Shown here: one piece after another, positions 12,443 to 22,370 of the stretch | Layout: every line of letters starts with the position of its first letter | Position numbering within the stretch: the first letter of the stretch is position 1 | Assembly (NCBI GenBank): GCA_016859345.1 | Contig: CM029119.1 | Coordinates: 2,744,109 to 2,808,108, forward strand | DNA from: Istiophorus platypterus | Taxonomy: Eukaryota > Chordata > Actinopteri > Istiophoriformes > Istiophoridae | DNA: 64,000 nt | Direction: 5' to 3' | Translations under genes and position numbers: made by a program | Notes under the pieces: model-generated | Seen by the model: only the letters and a program-made list of their open reading frames with translations | Databases searched by the model: none | What the model was told of the DNA's origin: nothing

Positions 12443-13195
12443 GAGCGCTGCTGACAGACAATACAGTGACATCTGGTGGTCTACATAAATTGTAGAAGCC
12501 ACGAACTCAAGACTGCAGAGAAAGAATGCATATATCTCATTGATATAGGTTTCAAAATGATATGTACGCTAAAAACCTAGGAACGCTATGTGTGCTCATT
12601 TTGGTTGTCTGATAATCATTATTCACTCACTGGTCGGTAACACGTGACTTCAACAAAGGAGAACAGCTTAGCGGGAGGTTCAAACTTCCCCGCGCTAAGG
12701 TGTTCATGTAAGAATGTCTGTGTGTGTAAGTAAAGAAAGAAAAGAGGTAGAAGGGTTCGGCAGCAACGTTCTGGCGATCGTGATCGAGGGCCAGTATTTA
12801 TCTGTTACGCAGAAACTCACTCAACTCAGCTGATGAGCGCCGTGAGTCTGGACCTTTAACTAACAACAGCAAGTACTGGTCTCGATCGCGAGTGCAGAGC
12901 AGGACAGAATTTATCAGCTGCAGACAGATCAAATTATAGTTCATTCAAGTATAGTAACCTAAATGAATAAATAGCAGCAGAACAAGAATATTCTCACAAT
13001 ATTGCAACGACAGCAGTTTAACACACACTAATTGCTAATATCTGCCCAGAGCTATAAGCCTCTTACTCTCTTGAAGGTAAAGGGTGTGTTTAGTTCGTCC
13101 TTAGTGTCCTTTGTGAAGGCGAGGAGGCGTTGGTTAGCGGCTACCAGCGGCTAACATGTCTTCTTGGTGAGATAGCTAGTCTTTGGCGAGGCGAC
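12443..13195. other. GC-richer flank of retroelement island
   Basis: Base composition rises here and CpG-containing words such as GATCG become frequent. A hairpin-like segment lies at 12666-12701 (CTTAGCG..GGAGG / CTTCCCCGCGCTAAG). An imperfect 23-25 bp inverted repeat lies at 12771-12795 and 12875-12897. The stretch probably belongs to the retroelement island to its right (for example an LTR or leader), but no LTR ends, primer-binding site or polyadenylation signal could be pinned down. Confidence 0.35.
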
Positions 13196-13261
13196 CTGGA
13201 TCCCAGGTTTGGGTGTGCCTGTAGGCCTTCTCTGTCTTACAGTCTGTTGGTGAGGCACAAC
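13196..13261 (+). repeat. Direct repeat, left copy
   Basis: This 66-bp segment recurs at 14774-14836 in the same orientation, with the shared core 'gcctgtaggccttct' and then 'agtctgttggtgaggcacaa'. The two copies differ at roughly eight positions including two small indels. On the minus strand the right copy is the start of the Gag-like frame, so this left copy looks like a displaced piece of the same coding region. Alternatively the pair could be remnants of terminal repeats. Confidence 0.85.
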
Positions 13262-13789
13262 ATCCCCCCTTCTATCCGAAGGCTGGGATGCTGGTTGCAG
13301 CCTTCGGATCAACTTAGGGCCGAACAGTTCTGTAGCTTGTCCGTGTGTTCCTGCGGTTCAGCTGGATGTGACAGTTCATACAGTTCTTAAGAGTGCGGAG
13401 GGCTTTAGCATCTTGGCAGTTCTGAGGCTAACTCTGGGCAGAGTTCTCATCACATTAGCTACATTCTGATGTCAAGACATGATAACAATCAAGACTTTCA
13501 CATTCTTTGTTGCTTTTAGATTGTTGCCACTGACTGGAGTGAGCCTGTGGGGTGGACACAGACTGGTGTGAAAATCATGGTGGGATTAGATGGAGGACGA
13601 CCAGTCTGGTCTGTAGGGTTTGTATTTGCCTTTACATGGTAAGTGAAATAATTTCTGTGATGACCCAACTGCTGAGGAGGAGCCCAAGGGCGACCAAACT
13701 AATAGGGTGCTTTCCAGCATCCGCTTGGGACCACAGGACCTGGTTGACAATATCCAGCTGGGCGCCAAGTCTGACCCGCCTCCTGGCCA

Positions 13790-14130
13790 AGTGGTTTGGG
13801 AGCGTCAACTTGAGCCCAGGTGTGTGTGTGGTGGCAGTCGATGAGTGGAGCTCACCGGTCCGGCAGGTCCTGACCGACAAGGAGTGGCTCTGTGTCAAGT
13901 ACACAGTTGTGCCGAGGGTGAACGGGGGTCATCTCCTGAAATGTAAGGTCAACCCAGGCATGTCTGGTGATGGGTGACCTGTTCTGCGTGTAGCTGGTGA
14001 TGCTCACATTGCAGGGCTAGATCTGCAGGAGCTTACTCAGGGTGAGCATTGCCCTTTCAACTTCTGAGGAATCGTTTGAATTTACTGGTCATGTCTCGGA
14101 ACCGGAGTCAAGCAACGCAGGGGCACGTGT
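13790..14130 (-). pseudogene. Retropepsin-like segment of a retroelement
   Basis: Read on the minus strand in one frame, the segment gives ALLDSGSE at 14118-14095, the active-site signature of retroviral-type aspartic proteases (D-S/T-G). About 70 codons on come PLLVGQDL..R and PLID (around 13890-13835), matching the flap-to-second-loop region of retroelement proteases that precede the polymerase. Between them lies a 40-residue block without stops. At least four in-frame stops (TGA/TAG) interrupt the frame, so it is dead. The protease frame differs from that of the Gag-like ORF upstream. No reverse transcriptase could be recognised further on. Clade (retrovirus-like or other LTR element) is undetermined. 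Confidence 0.55.
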
Positions 14131-14312
14131 GCACCCCCCATCACCACTTTTGTGTGGCTATGCTGGGCGTTGCCCTTCTGGAACAAATCACCCAAGGAGG
14201 ACAGGAAAGGAGGTGCAGGGTAGTTTGTATGACGGCCTCGGGGAATGCTCTAGGTTCTCCTGGCTCCGTACCTCAGCCTCCAAAGTAAACTTTGGCAGTA
14301 GAGGTGCCTGGC

Positions 14313-14834
14313 CTAGTTTGGGGAGACCGGCGGGCCTGGTGGGCGATGGAGAACATCAAGCTGCTTCACTACCTCTGTAGTGCACCTCTGGATCAAACTC
14401 TCTATTTCTGGTTGCAGGTCCCTCCCTCTGGGGGGGATCAGGGTGTTCCCATGCCACTTTCTTCCTTGGTTCCTTTGTCTGGGGTACCGCTCAAACTGGC
14501 CCTTTCCTTCTGATGGAATGTTGCCCAGTTGCTGTGGCCTTGTCTTTTTCTGGGGGTGGGTATAGTCGCCACCCCCATGGTTTTGTTGCCCTTGCTGGGG
14601 GGGTGGTCGGCGCCTCGGGGGTCTAGTTCTGACGTCCATTCTAGCACAAGGCTCCTTGTTGCCTTCCAGTGTTAAATCAGCGAGTTCCTGTGGCACAGCG
14701 TGGCAGTCACTCGGACTGTAACTATTGAGCCTCTTTTGCTCCTCTGGCGAGAGGTAGCAACACGTGGCCTTAGCTGGGTTCCAGGTTGGCCGTGCCTGTA
14801 GGCCTTCTTTGTCTACAGTCTGTTGGTGAGGCAC
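14313..14834 (-). pseudogene. Gag-like basic ORF fragment
   Basis: An open minus-strand frame of 173 codons lies directly upstream, in transcription order, of the retropepsin-like block. Its middle part is rich in Arg, Gln, Gly and Pro (for example RTRPPRRRPPPQQGQQN near residues 69-85), as in nucleic-acid-binding regions of Gag proteins. No Cys-His zinc knuckle is visible. The last 30 residues look like an alpha-helical segment ending in VKQLDVLHRPPGPP. The first residues lie in the right copy of the direct repeat, beyond which the similarity to coding sequence stops, so the 5' end is missing. Function is inferred only from composition and position next to the protease-like block. It could still be a chance ORF in GC-richer DNA. 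Confidence 0.35.
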
Positions 14835-14836
14835 AA
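14774..14836 (+). repeat. Direct repeat, right copy
   Basis: Partner of the 13196-13261 copy, about 1.58 kb apart in the same orientation. It marks the right edge of the GC-richer island, because AT-rich sequence resumes immediately after it. Confidence 0.85.
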
Positions 14837-14839
14837 CAG

Positions 14840-15925
14840 CATTTTAACATCAGTGTTTAAGGAATAACTGTGGAAAGATGTGAAGAGCAGAGTGAATCAT
14901 ACGATGGTCTGGGAAGTGTGCTTGTGCAACAGTTCACAAAGAAAAAAGTAAGCGTATAACAGGGTTCAGAAAATGTGATTTACAGTCATTCGTTGTGGTG
15001 GTGGAACAGGGTTTTTTTGTTGTGTTGGTTTGGTTTTAAATCAAAAACAGGACTTGTTCCATTGTGCTCTGTTTCAGGCAGCTTCTTCTCTGGATCACAA
15101 TTTCACCAGCTTTGGAGATGATCCTCTCACAGAAATAGAGCACAGAGGTTGCTGGTGTGCAGAGGTATTGAATGGCCACCTGAAACAGGTAGGGACAGGC
15201 AGGTTTGTGGGTTACCCAGTTTTTTAATGAATCCTCTGACTTAACAGACTGGGTCTTTTTAAATACCTAGATAAACAGAAGGAAAATATTTTATTTTCAC
15301 TAGATCCATTGTCATTCAGACAAAAATGATAAACCAGGCAATAAAAATACTTACCCCTGGACCTCTGAAATGACACTGGCTGATGCATTTGACCCATGCT
15401 GATGTGCATCCACGTGGTTATCAAGTAGAAACCAGATTCCTGTCCTGCAGCTGAGGTCCCTAGTGTTACTGGTCATAGAGACTTCTATGATGGTCCAGGT
15501 TGGCAAATTCTCTGATCAGTATTTCCACTGCTGCCTGAGCAATTGGCATAAAAAAAGAAAGAAAAACAACATTTATTTGAATTTAGGATCCTCTAGTGTA
15601 GCCAAAAAACATCAGTTCTGTTTCAGTGAATTCATCATTTAAATATATTTTTTAAACATTCAGCTTTTTTTGATCAAATTTCATGCCTCACCATTGCATG
15701 CTGTTTGACTGTATGATGTTTTAACATCTTCACAAGAAGGATGTCTTAGACTCAGACACTCTTTTTTTCTTCTTGCAAATCCACTCAGAAGAAACACTAG
15801 CAGCCCTGGTGAAATGGCCAGAGCACTTGAAGGCATGGGTGGATTGTCTCATACATACCTACCCTTCTATGATCCAGCTCAATACCCAGTGCTTCAATTA
15901 TCATTACTTTTCTAATTCATTTAAT
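14840..15925. other. Non-coding, nothing recognised
   Basis: AT-rich sequence without recognised repeats or genes. Short open frames only. Confidence 0.45.
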
Positions 15926-15939
15926 ACTAATAATAATAA

Positions 15940-15974
<35 letters not shown>

Positions 15975-16042
15975 ATAATAATAATAATAATTATAATAAT
16001 AATTATAATTATAATTATAATTATTATTATTATTATTATTAT
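15926..16042. repeat. Compound trinucleotide array (TAA/TAC/TTA)
   Basis: An AAT-type run, then about eleven ACT units, another AAT run, an interrupted TTATAA segment and finally (TTA)n. It produces poly-Asn/Thr/Tyr frames on the plus strand and poly-Ile/Ser frames on the minus strand, which are not genes. It abuts the L2 tail at 16043. Confidence 0.95.
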
Positions 16043-16292
16043 ACATGTCGATGTGGAACCTTCGTTATGCTGTATTCTCTTCCCTCCTGCTCCTTCTCTT
16101 TCTCTCTCATCCATTCATTTGAGGCAGATAGCTGTCCAACACGGGCTGGGTTCTGTTCAAGGTTTCTACCAAGGTTTCTACCTTACAACTGTAGCAAAGT
16201 GATTACTCCTAAGGGAGTGTTTTCTCCAAGACCTGCTCTATATGAGCTTTTGTTATAACTTGATGCTATATATAAAATTTAATTGAATTAAA
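16043..16292 (+). mobile_element. L2-like LINE 3' UTR and tail
   Basis: This is the 3' end of an L2-like LINE on the plus strand. The phrases 'tttgaggcagatagctgtcc', 'gggttctgttcaaggtttct', 'aagggagtgttttctccaag' and 'gatgctatatataaaattta' followed by TTGAATTAAA follow the usual fish L2 3' UTR order. They correspond, on the opposite strand, to the UTR of the element at 9601-10665. No coding part is retained. A duplicated 'aaggtttctacc' near 16159-16182 is a local tandem doubling. Confidence 0.8.
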
Positions 16293-16516
16293 CAGTACAC
16301 CTACACAGAGAAGGGAATGAGACTGGTTTGTAGACAAGTGAGAGCTTCTCCCTGTGGGTACTTGTTGTTGTACAGCCTTAGCTGCATTTGAGAAGTACTG
16401 TTCATCCTCATGAATGAGTGTGTTATGTGGCTTGTCCGTTTGTGCTTGGATCACTGTGGTGCTTGAATTAAAATCCCCCATAACACTGCATGCCTGGTTG
16501 TGAATGTCTTGAAGGG

Positions 16517-17020
16517 CTAGGGTTCAACCACCTTCACCACCAGATTGATAATTTGGGCAAAGCAGACAATGTAGCAGAAGTTGAGCAGGGCCGTAAAGGA
16601 GATCATATTCCGAGCGCAATCTGCGACAAGGCCTCTCAGTTTGCCTAACTCTGCCATTAGGGTGTCCTTGGCCTTGGCAAGGTGAGCTGCAGTGTTGGTT
16701 TGAGGGAACTCTTTAACTCCGAAAAGCACAGTGAACAGTATCACCTGTTCTGTGATGAAGTGGCATGTCAAGGCCACATATCAACTTTTATGCTGACTGT
16801 TGAGACTTTCCTGATCTCAGGCAAAGGCTTCTTTTTCGTGGCCTTGTATTTTCTCTCGATTATATTCTTCAAGGCCTTCCTACCAGGGATGGTGTAAGTA
16901 GGATCCAATAGTTTAACAAAAGCCTTGAATCCTTCATTTTCTACAATTGACAGTGGCTGGGCATTCATCACAATAAGCCCTCATCCAGCTGTTGTTTTCT
17001 GGATTTTGTCAAAGAAAGAG
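16517..17020 (-). pseudogene. hAT transposase (ZBED-type) remnant
   Basis: An N-terminal to central piece of a hAT-superfamily (Ac/ZBED-like) transposase on the minus strand. The first block (17015-16768) reads KQQLDEG, then PLSIVENEGFKAFVKLLDP and later STVSIKVDMW, the conserved helical and first catalytic region. The second block (16777-16517) reads ALTCHFIT, LGVKEFPQTNTA-like text (FGVKEFPQTNTAAHLAKAK), then VADCARNM and CYIVCFAQIINLVVK, the region around the second catalytic Asp and the insertion domain. Between the blocks about 15 codons that normally link W to the TCH motif are missing and the frame changes. One more frameshift lies near 16980. The BED finger and the C-terminal dimerisation domain are not found, so the copy is dead. 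Confidence 0.88.
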
Positions 17021-18059
17021 TATCATAAATTGTAAATAATCATAAATAATTCACCCTACAACATGACTGCCTTATGATAGTGCCATTATGCATACTTACG
17101 TGGGTAGTGAATAAAAGTAATAAAAATGAAAATTGCAGCAAATAAAAAATACAAATAAAAAATCAATCTGACAATGATAAAGTCAATACAATAAAAAGTA
17201 GAGATCAAATTTTGAAGAAGAAAAGAAGAAAAACAATAGAAAGCATATTTTAAAGGACATGTTTTACAAGTGAGATGAGTTTTAGAGGGTGTAGGGGTTG
17301 CAAAATTTAGGCATGTCCAGGACGGATGGGAAAGAAGATTAGGGTATGTGGTTGAATAATAACAATGATAAAATAAAACATTACCCAAGGACCTCGGGCA
17401 TTGCCTTGACCACTGTCATTGTTGCTTTATTTTTGTGCTTAGCACAAAAGTGCTTCATCGCTGATGAGGTGCTGTTATTATACACTTATTGACGACGAAA
17501 CAGATAATGAACCTTGAAATTATGAATAATACTGAAATTATGAAACACAACCCTAAGCAGGATTAACTGGTTTAGAGAGTTAATATTAATAATAGGTAGA
17601 CTACAGTATTCATGACAAGTGAGAAGTAGAAGAATAGTACTGTATTTATTGTACCTTACTGGGGAATAAGAGTTTGAATGTTCCAACACCTACCTCTTTC
17701 CACTTGTAGTCTATATAATATACCTTAGTAGGCCTGTCTCCTAGCTCACCATGAAATACAGCGCATGACCTGTCATTTCCTTTCAAATGTTTCAGTGACG
17801 TACAAAGTTTTGGACATCACCAGTCTCGTGGAAATGGCAATTTGATACAAGCTTCAACACAACATTTCAAAACCAATATGCTTTGTGGGAGCAAAAGAAA
17901 CTTCCTGCACCTCGGAATCAAATGTCCAAACACTTCTTTTAAACTGTTCCTCTTCCTGACCCTGCCTGCCTGTTTGCATTTGTGTAATCCCTGCCTGTGC
18001 TCTGAAAGTTAATTGTGACAAGGGGTATGTTAGGAGAAGGCACTGCAGCCAGCAGACTT
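17021..18059. other. Non-coding, nothing certain
   Basis: A short stem-like segment (agcacaaaagtgct) lies near 17440. The remainder is AT-rich. I looked for the missing BED-finger part of the hAT element upstream of its coding remnant (17380-17480) and could not confirm one. Confidence 0.4.
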
Positions 18060-18255
18060 ATTTTTAACTCTGGGCTCAGTCAGGTACAAAGGGGCTTGCC
18101 CATTTAAAGTTCTGTATGACATTAGAAGCACCTTAAAACTTAAGCCTAATGTGGTCATATGTTTTACTGTAGTTTTACTCAAAATTACTTGCAGCATTCT
18201 GAATCATCTGAATACTTTTAGTGGTAACACAACAAAGCTATCAATTAAGGTCTCA
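18060..18255 (-). mobile_element. L2-like LINE fragment
   Basis: On the minus strand, 18230-18195 reads STKSIQMIQNAA, the same 'LQxIQNAAAR' signature seen in the element at 9601-10665. The following sequence ('ggtgcttctaatgtcatac' on the minus strand) keeps the layout of that family's C-terminal coding region in degenerate form. Short, old and without an open frame. Confidence 0.6.
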
Positions 18256-20570
18256 ACATCTGCCGAAGACATAAAGACCGAGAAGTTAGTCAGAGTGTAG
18301 GAACAAATGTAACACAAAGATTATTGCCGGTTAAACTTTGAGAAATCCCAGTTGCCAAGAGCTACGGTTCAAACTGGTGTCTGTATCAACCAACATGTGA
18401 GTTGTACTAGAATTAAGGAAATATTATAATAGAAATGGCAACAGTACTGTAATATCTACCCAAGAAACAATTCATATTTAAGCAGTGCATCTAAAGTAAC
18501 TTGTACTTTTATTATAAGTTGGGTTTTGGATTCCAAGGTTTGATCTCAGCAGGGTGCTGAATGGATTTATTTCATGTGGGAAAGTGTGGCATTTACTTTA
18601 CTACTTAATTTATAAAACTGGCCAAATAATTTATCAGATAATTATGTCATTTTTCATTGTCAAAATGAATTTGATAGTTTTGGCTGGCCACATTTGCAAC
18701 AGTGAAACTGTCTCATCCACTATGTGAAGGACCATCCTGGATAGTTCCCTTAGAAAAGCTCATAGAAGCAGCTGTGCATGTCTTTTTAATGGAGGTGGGG
18801 GGAGGTAAGGGTACCCTGAGGAGTTTTTTTATAAAAAAAAACCAAAAACAAAAACAAACAAGTTGCATTGTGTGTATCCTAGAACTCTAACCAAAATGTG
18901 CTGAATGCATTTCTTACCTCATATAACATTTTAAATCCAGCCCTGTTTACCTCAATTTACTTGCTAGCAGTCTTTTTCCCTAGTGCATACTGTATCTTGG
19001 TGTATTACTGCTGATCAGTGGAATAATAGAAAAATATTTTTCAGGACTATATATCCAATCACCCATGTGTGTATGCAAAATAAACAAAGCCGTTTCATAG
19101 AAAACAGCTCCATAGCTTTACTAGAGTTCAAAAACTCCATAGGTTGACCAACAAGATGCACATTTGCCAAAGCAACCAGATAGTCTTCATCCTTCATCCA
19201 AATCTTTTCACCTGTAAAACCAAAATAAAACCTTTGAGAAAACTTTTGATAAAGTCTCAGCTTTGTGTTGCCTCTCAGATTACATTTCCTAGTGCAATGG
19301 TAGTTAAACCACAAATGCTGTAATGATGATCACAAATTAACTATCTGGCATTTTGATAGTCTCCGCTGTCCCACAGAGCATGATTACAGCAACAATTATA
19401 GGGGTTTAGTACAAGCTGAATATGGTAGATCATTCTGATATTTTATTAACAGGGATCAGATCTAAAAAGATATAAATATTTCTCTGACTTAAAAAGGTAT
19501 TTTAGAACAGAGGCACATCATCTGCACAGCTCATATGTTTTGAAAATGCAGCAAAACATTACGCAAGCTTTGGCAGAGGTAACGACACTTTTGAAAAACT
19601 CTGAAAAAGCACAACAGAGGGGGAGGAGCAGGAGGATGTGGACCTGGTCGCTAGGAAAAAGTGGTAAGTTTTATTTTTCTTTAGGCAAAAATGTCATTTA
19701 CAAAATGGCCGATATATTCTGTCATCTAATGACAAATTCTTATTGGTTAGTTTGTAGACGTGGCTCATAGCTGCAGTTCTTATGAGTCAACGCTTAGTGA
19801 AGGTGCTTTACATCAATGGAGTCTAATCACCAAAAATCTCTCCCATGCTTACCTCAATCATTATTGTTCAACACCTGTCTTACAGAGGAACTAGATATCT
19901 TTTGTTGTTGAAAGGACAAGAGTAATGTTTGAATTGCTTGTCCTAATTATTGTGTTCAACGCTTTAGTGAACAACAGGTTGCTGTTATGTATGTCGGTCC
20001 AGTTCTGGGGTAGTAGAGCATTGGCATTTTCTGATATTGAGCCATTGCTCAATAAAGTCAATTAAACTTGCTTTAGTGCTATGTTGTGACCTTGTCCTTT
20101 GATATACGAATAAATATAATTTGTCTGGGTCTACAGAAAACATGTCAGGTCCAAGGGCTGAGAAACTATCTTGTTTTGGAGGAAGCATGACAGTTGAAGC
20201 ATTAGTGTCTTGCTCTCATTCAGGAATGAACTTACATCATCTATTCAGCACTTTCTCTTCCAAGTTGGACAGGAGATAAGCCAACTTTGAATTCTTAATG
20301 GAATAGAACAGATCACAGAGTTAAACCTCCAGAAAAAAAGAATTCATCTATTTGACAGCCAGAGGACCTTAGCACCCTTCTTTTATCATCACAGTCGATG
20401 ATTTGGCCCTGCAGGACGGCAGGTAACAAGGCCACGCTGTGTCAGTCTCTGATCGAGAGGTCACCATTTATACAGCCAGGCCTGCCAGGCAGCTCTACTG
20501 ACAGACACACAGCTTGTTGTTTTGGTCTCAATAATTCAAGGGGATTTGCCCTAGAGTACATCTACACAAC
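18256..20570. other. Non-coding or unrecognised
   Basis: No known repeat. Two spots have splice-like edges: a minus-strand frame near 19215-19090 preceded by 'tattttggttttacag', and a plus-strand frame ending at 19663 with 'tggtaagt'. Neither shows a family I recognise, so neither is called an exon. Confidence 0.35.
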
Positions 20571-20593
20571 ACGCACACACGCACACACACACA

Positions 20594-20656
<63 letters not shown>

Positions 20657-20690
20657 CTATCTATATAGATATATATCTATATATATACAC
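20571..20690. repeat. (CA)n-(ATCT)n-(AT)n compound array
   Basis: CA units (20571-20593), then about 16 ATCT units with a few interruptions (20595-20663), then AT-rich ATATCT units. A common type of fish tetranucleotide microsatellite, likely polymorphic. Confidence 0.95.
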
Positions 20691-20821
20691 AGAATGATTA
20701 CATTCACCCTCTATTCTATGAAATTGTGGTTTTGCATTTCAAATATGAACTAGATCTCATGTGACAAGTGTCTGTGCTCAGAGTGGCAGGGTCCGGGCAA
20801 TTTATTTTCATCAGCATGAAG

Positions 20822-20833
20822 TGGGGGGGGGGG
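20822..20833. repeat. Poly-G tract
   Basis: Twelve consecutive G, following 'atgaagt'. Confidence 0.9.
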
Positions 20834-22159
20834 TCACTTCACCCAGCTGAAAATCACAGGCTAGCTTCAAAACAATCCTGCTGGACTTTAGATTTTGTTG
20901 GAAGAGTGAACTTTCAAAACAAATGCAGGTCTTATGATACATCTTAACATGGGTGTGGGTTTTCTATAGCCATCCTCTCTCTTTTTCAGCATATTGCAGG
21001 CATTAAGTTATTAATAAAAGGGATAAATTAAGGATACTTCTAGTGTACTCCAATGTTTTATGGTCATAGTTTTTCATTCAGTTATATTAACATTGTACTC
21101 ACCAAATTAAATGAAGAGTTCTGGGAGGACATCAACATTATTACAATAAGGTCCAAACGGAAAAAAAAACAAGTCCAAGTGCAGACATGATCAGACAAAT
21201 TATAAAAAAGCCAAATAGTGCTTGCAAAAATTATCAGTGTGTGTACCAGGGCTGCACTGGCACATTTATTACAAATGACTTTTGTCTGCTAGGGTGCAGG
21301 GGGCGAATAGCAAGCAACTGTCAGTGATCAAGGCTGAGAAATATAGCCTGGCACAATGGTACAAAATCCATGGAGTTTTGAGAGAAAGAAGTTTGCTTTA
21401 AGCAGTGGTGGTGATGCCTACAAATGATGCTACAAAAACAAACCAGGAAAAGTCCATCTATAAATAAAAGCAAAATGAAGAGATCATTGGAAACAGACTT
21501 AGTGAATAAATCATGCTGTACATGAAGCATGTATCTAAACCACTGAAGCTTTTGCTATGAGTCAGAAAAAGGCAGGAGACAAAACTGATCAGATCTGTGT
21601 AGAGAAATGAGACAGTAGTTTTCCTTTATTTAATACATGAAACAAACATATAACAGGTCAAAACTAAAAAACGCATTCAACCCATCAACTGTGATGGATA
21701 TTTGCCAGTGTGGCTTATAATTTTACTGTTAGTGTGTTGTTTAATATTCCAGTAAGTTTTGGTTTCATTTTTTTTTTTTACTTTTCACTGCTGTCAGGCA
21801 GCTTTTTTGTAAGGGCACCACTTTCAACAAATAACATAGTGAGTGCAACATTACCTATATAAATGACAGGCAAAACTACAAAAATAAGATCCAATTTATG
21901 ATGAATGGAAAAGATCCTTTAATGAATACAGATTATATAAGATGGTCTCTAAAAATGAATTTCATGTACAGCTCAGAGTTTTGCATGTTCAATATTAATT
22001 ATGGTTTTACAACAGAGACAGTATTAGAAGTGGTTATGCCCTTAGGTAAAGCTGTCCTGAGACACATACAGTATCTAGTCTGTCGACAGTATGAGAAACT
22101 CTGGAGTTCTTCAATGCACAACAGTTGACTCCTTTGCATCTTTTTTTTTAATATGTTTT
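20834..22159. other. Non-coding, nothing recognised
   Basis: AT-rich sequence; no recognised genes or repeats. Confidence 0.5.
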
Positions 22160-22370
22160 TTACTGTACTTTGCATTCAGAGAGAATTCAGACCCCTTAAC
22201 TTTTTTCACAGTTGTTATGTTGCAGCCTTATGCTGGAATGCTTTAAATTAATTTTATCCTACACTCAATCTACAATCATGCCAATGTGATATTTCAGTTT
22301 TGCCTTTTTAATAAATTTGCAAAACCTTCTGTTTAGCTTTGTCATTTTGAGGTACTCAGTGTAGACAGGT
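22160..22370. mobile_element. Tc1/mariner miniature element
   Basis: The left part reads 'gaattcagaccccttaactt', 'tgttatgttgcagccttatg' and 'attttatcctacactcaat', the wording of the long inverted termini of the Tc1-like transposons widespread in fish. The right part reads 'tgatatttcagttttgcctt', 'ttaataaatttgcaaaacct' and 'tttgtcattttgaggtactc', which is the reverse-oriented inner part of the opposite terminus. The transposase gene between the ends is absent, so this is a deletion derivative or MITE. The outer end of the right terminus is lost or too diverged to trace past about 22370. Confidence 0.8.

Noticed and set aside
13552..13977. 141-codon plus-strand frame
   Set aside because: It lies antisense to the retropepsin-like block, whose minus-strand motifs (ALLDSGSE, PLLVGQDL) are far more specific.
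15773..16258. 161-codon plus frame with poly-Asn/Thr/Tyr
   Set aside because: Produced by the trinucleotide array and the L2 tail; no start context or domain.
19015..19314. Possible exon on the minus strand behind 'tattttggttttacag'
   Set aside because: No recognisable domain, no partner exon, and acceptor-like strings are frequent in AT-rich DNA.
20571..20690. Regular short repeats as a CRISPR-like array
   Set aside because: The units are 2-4 bp microsatellite repeats without spacers; the window is eukaryotic.
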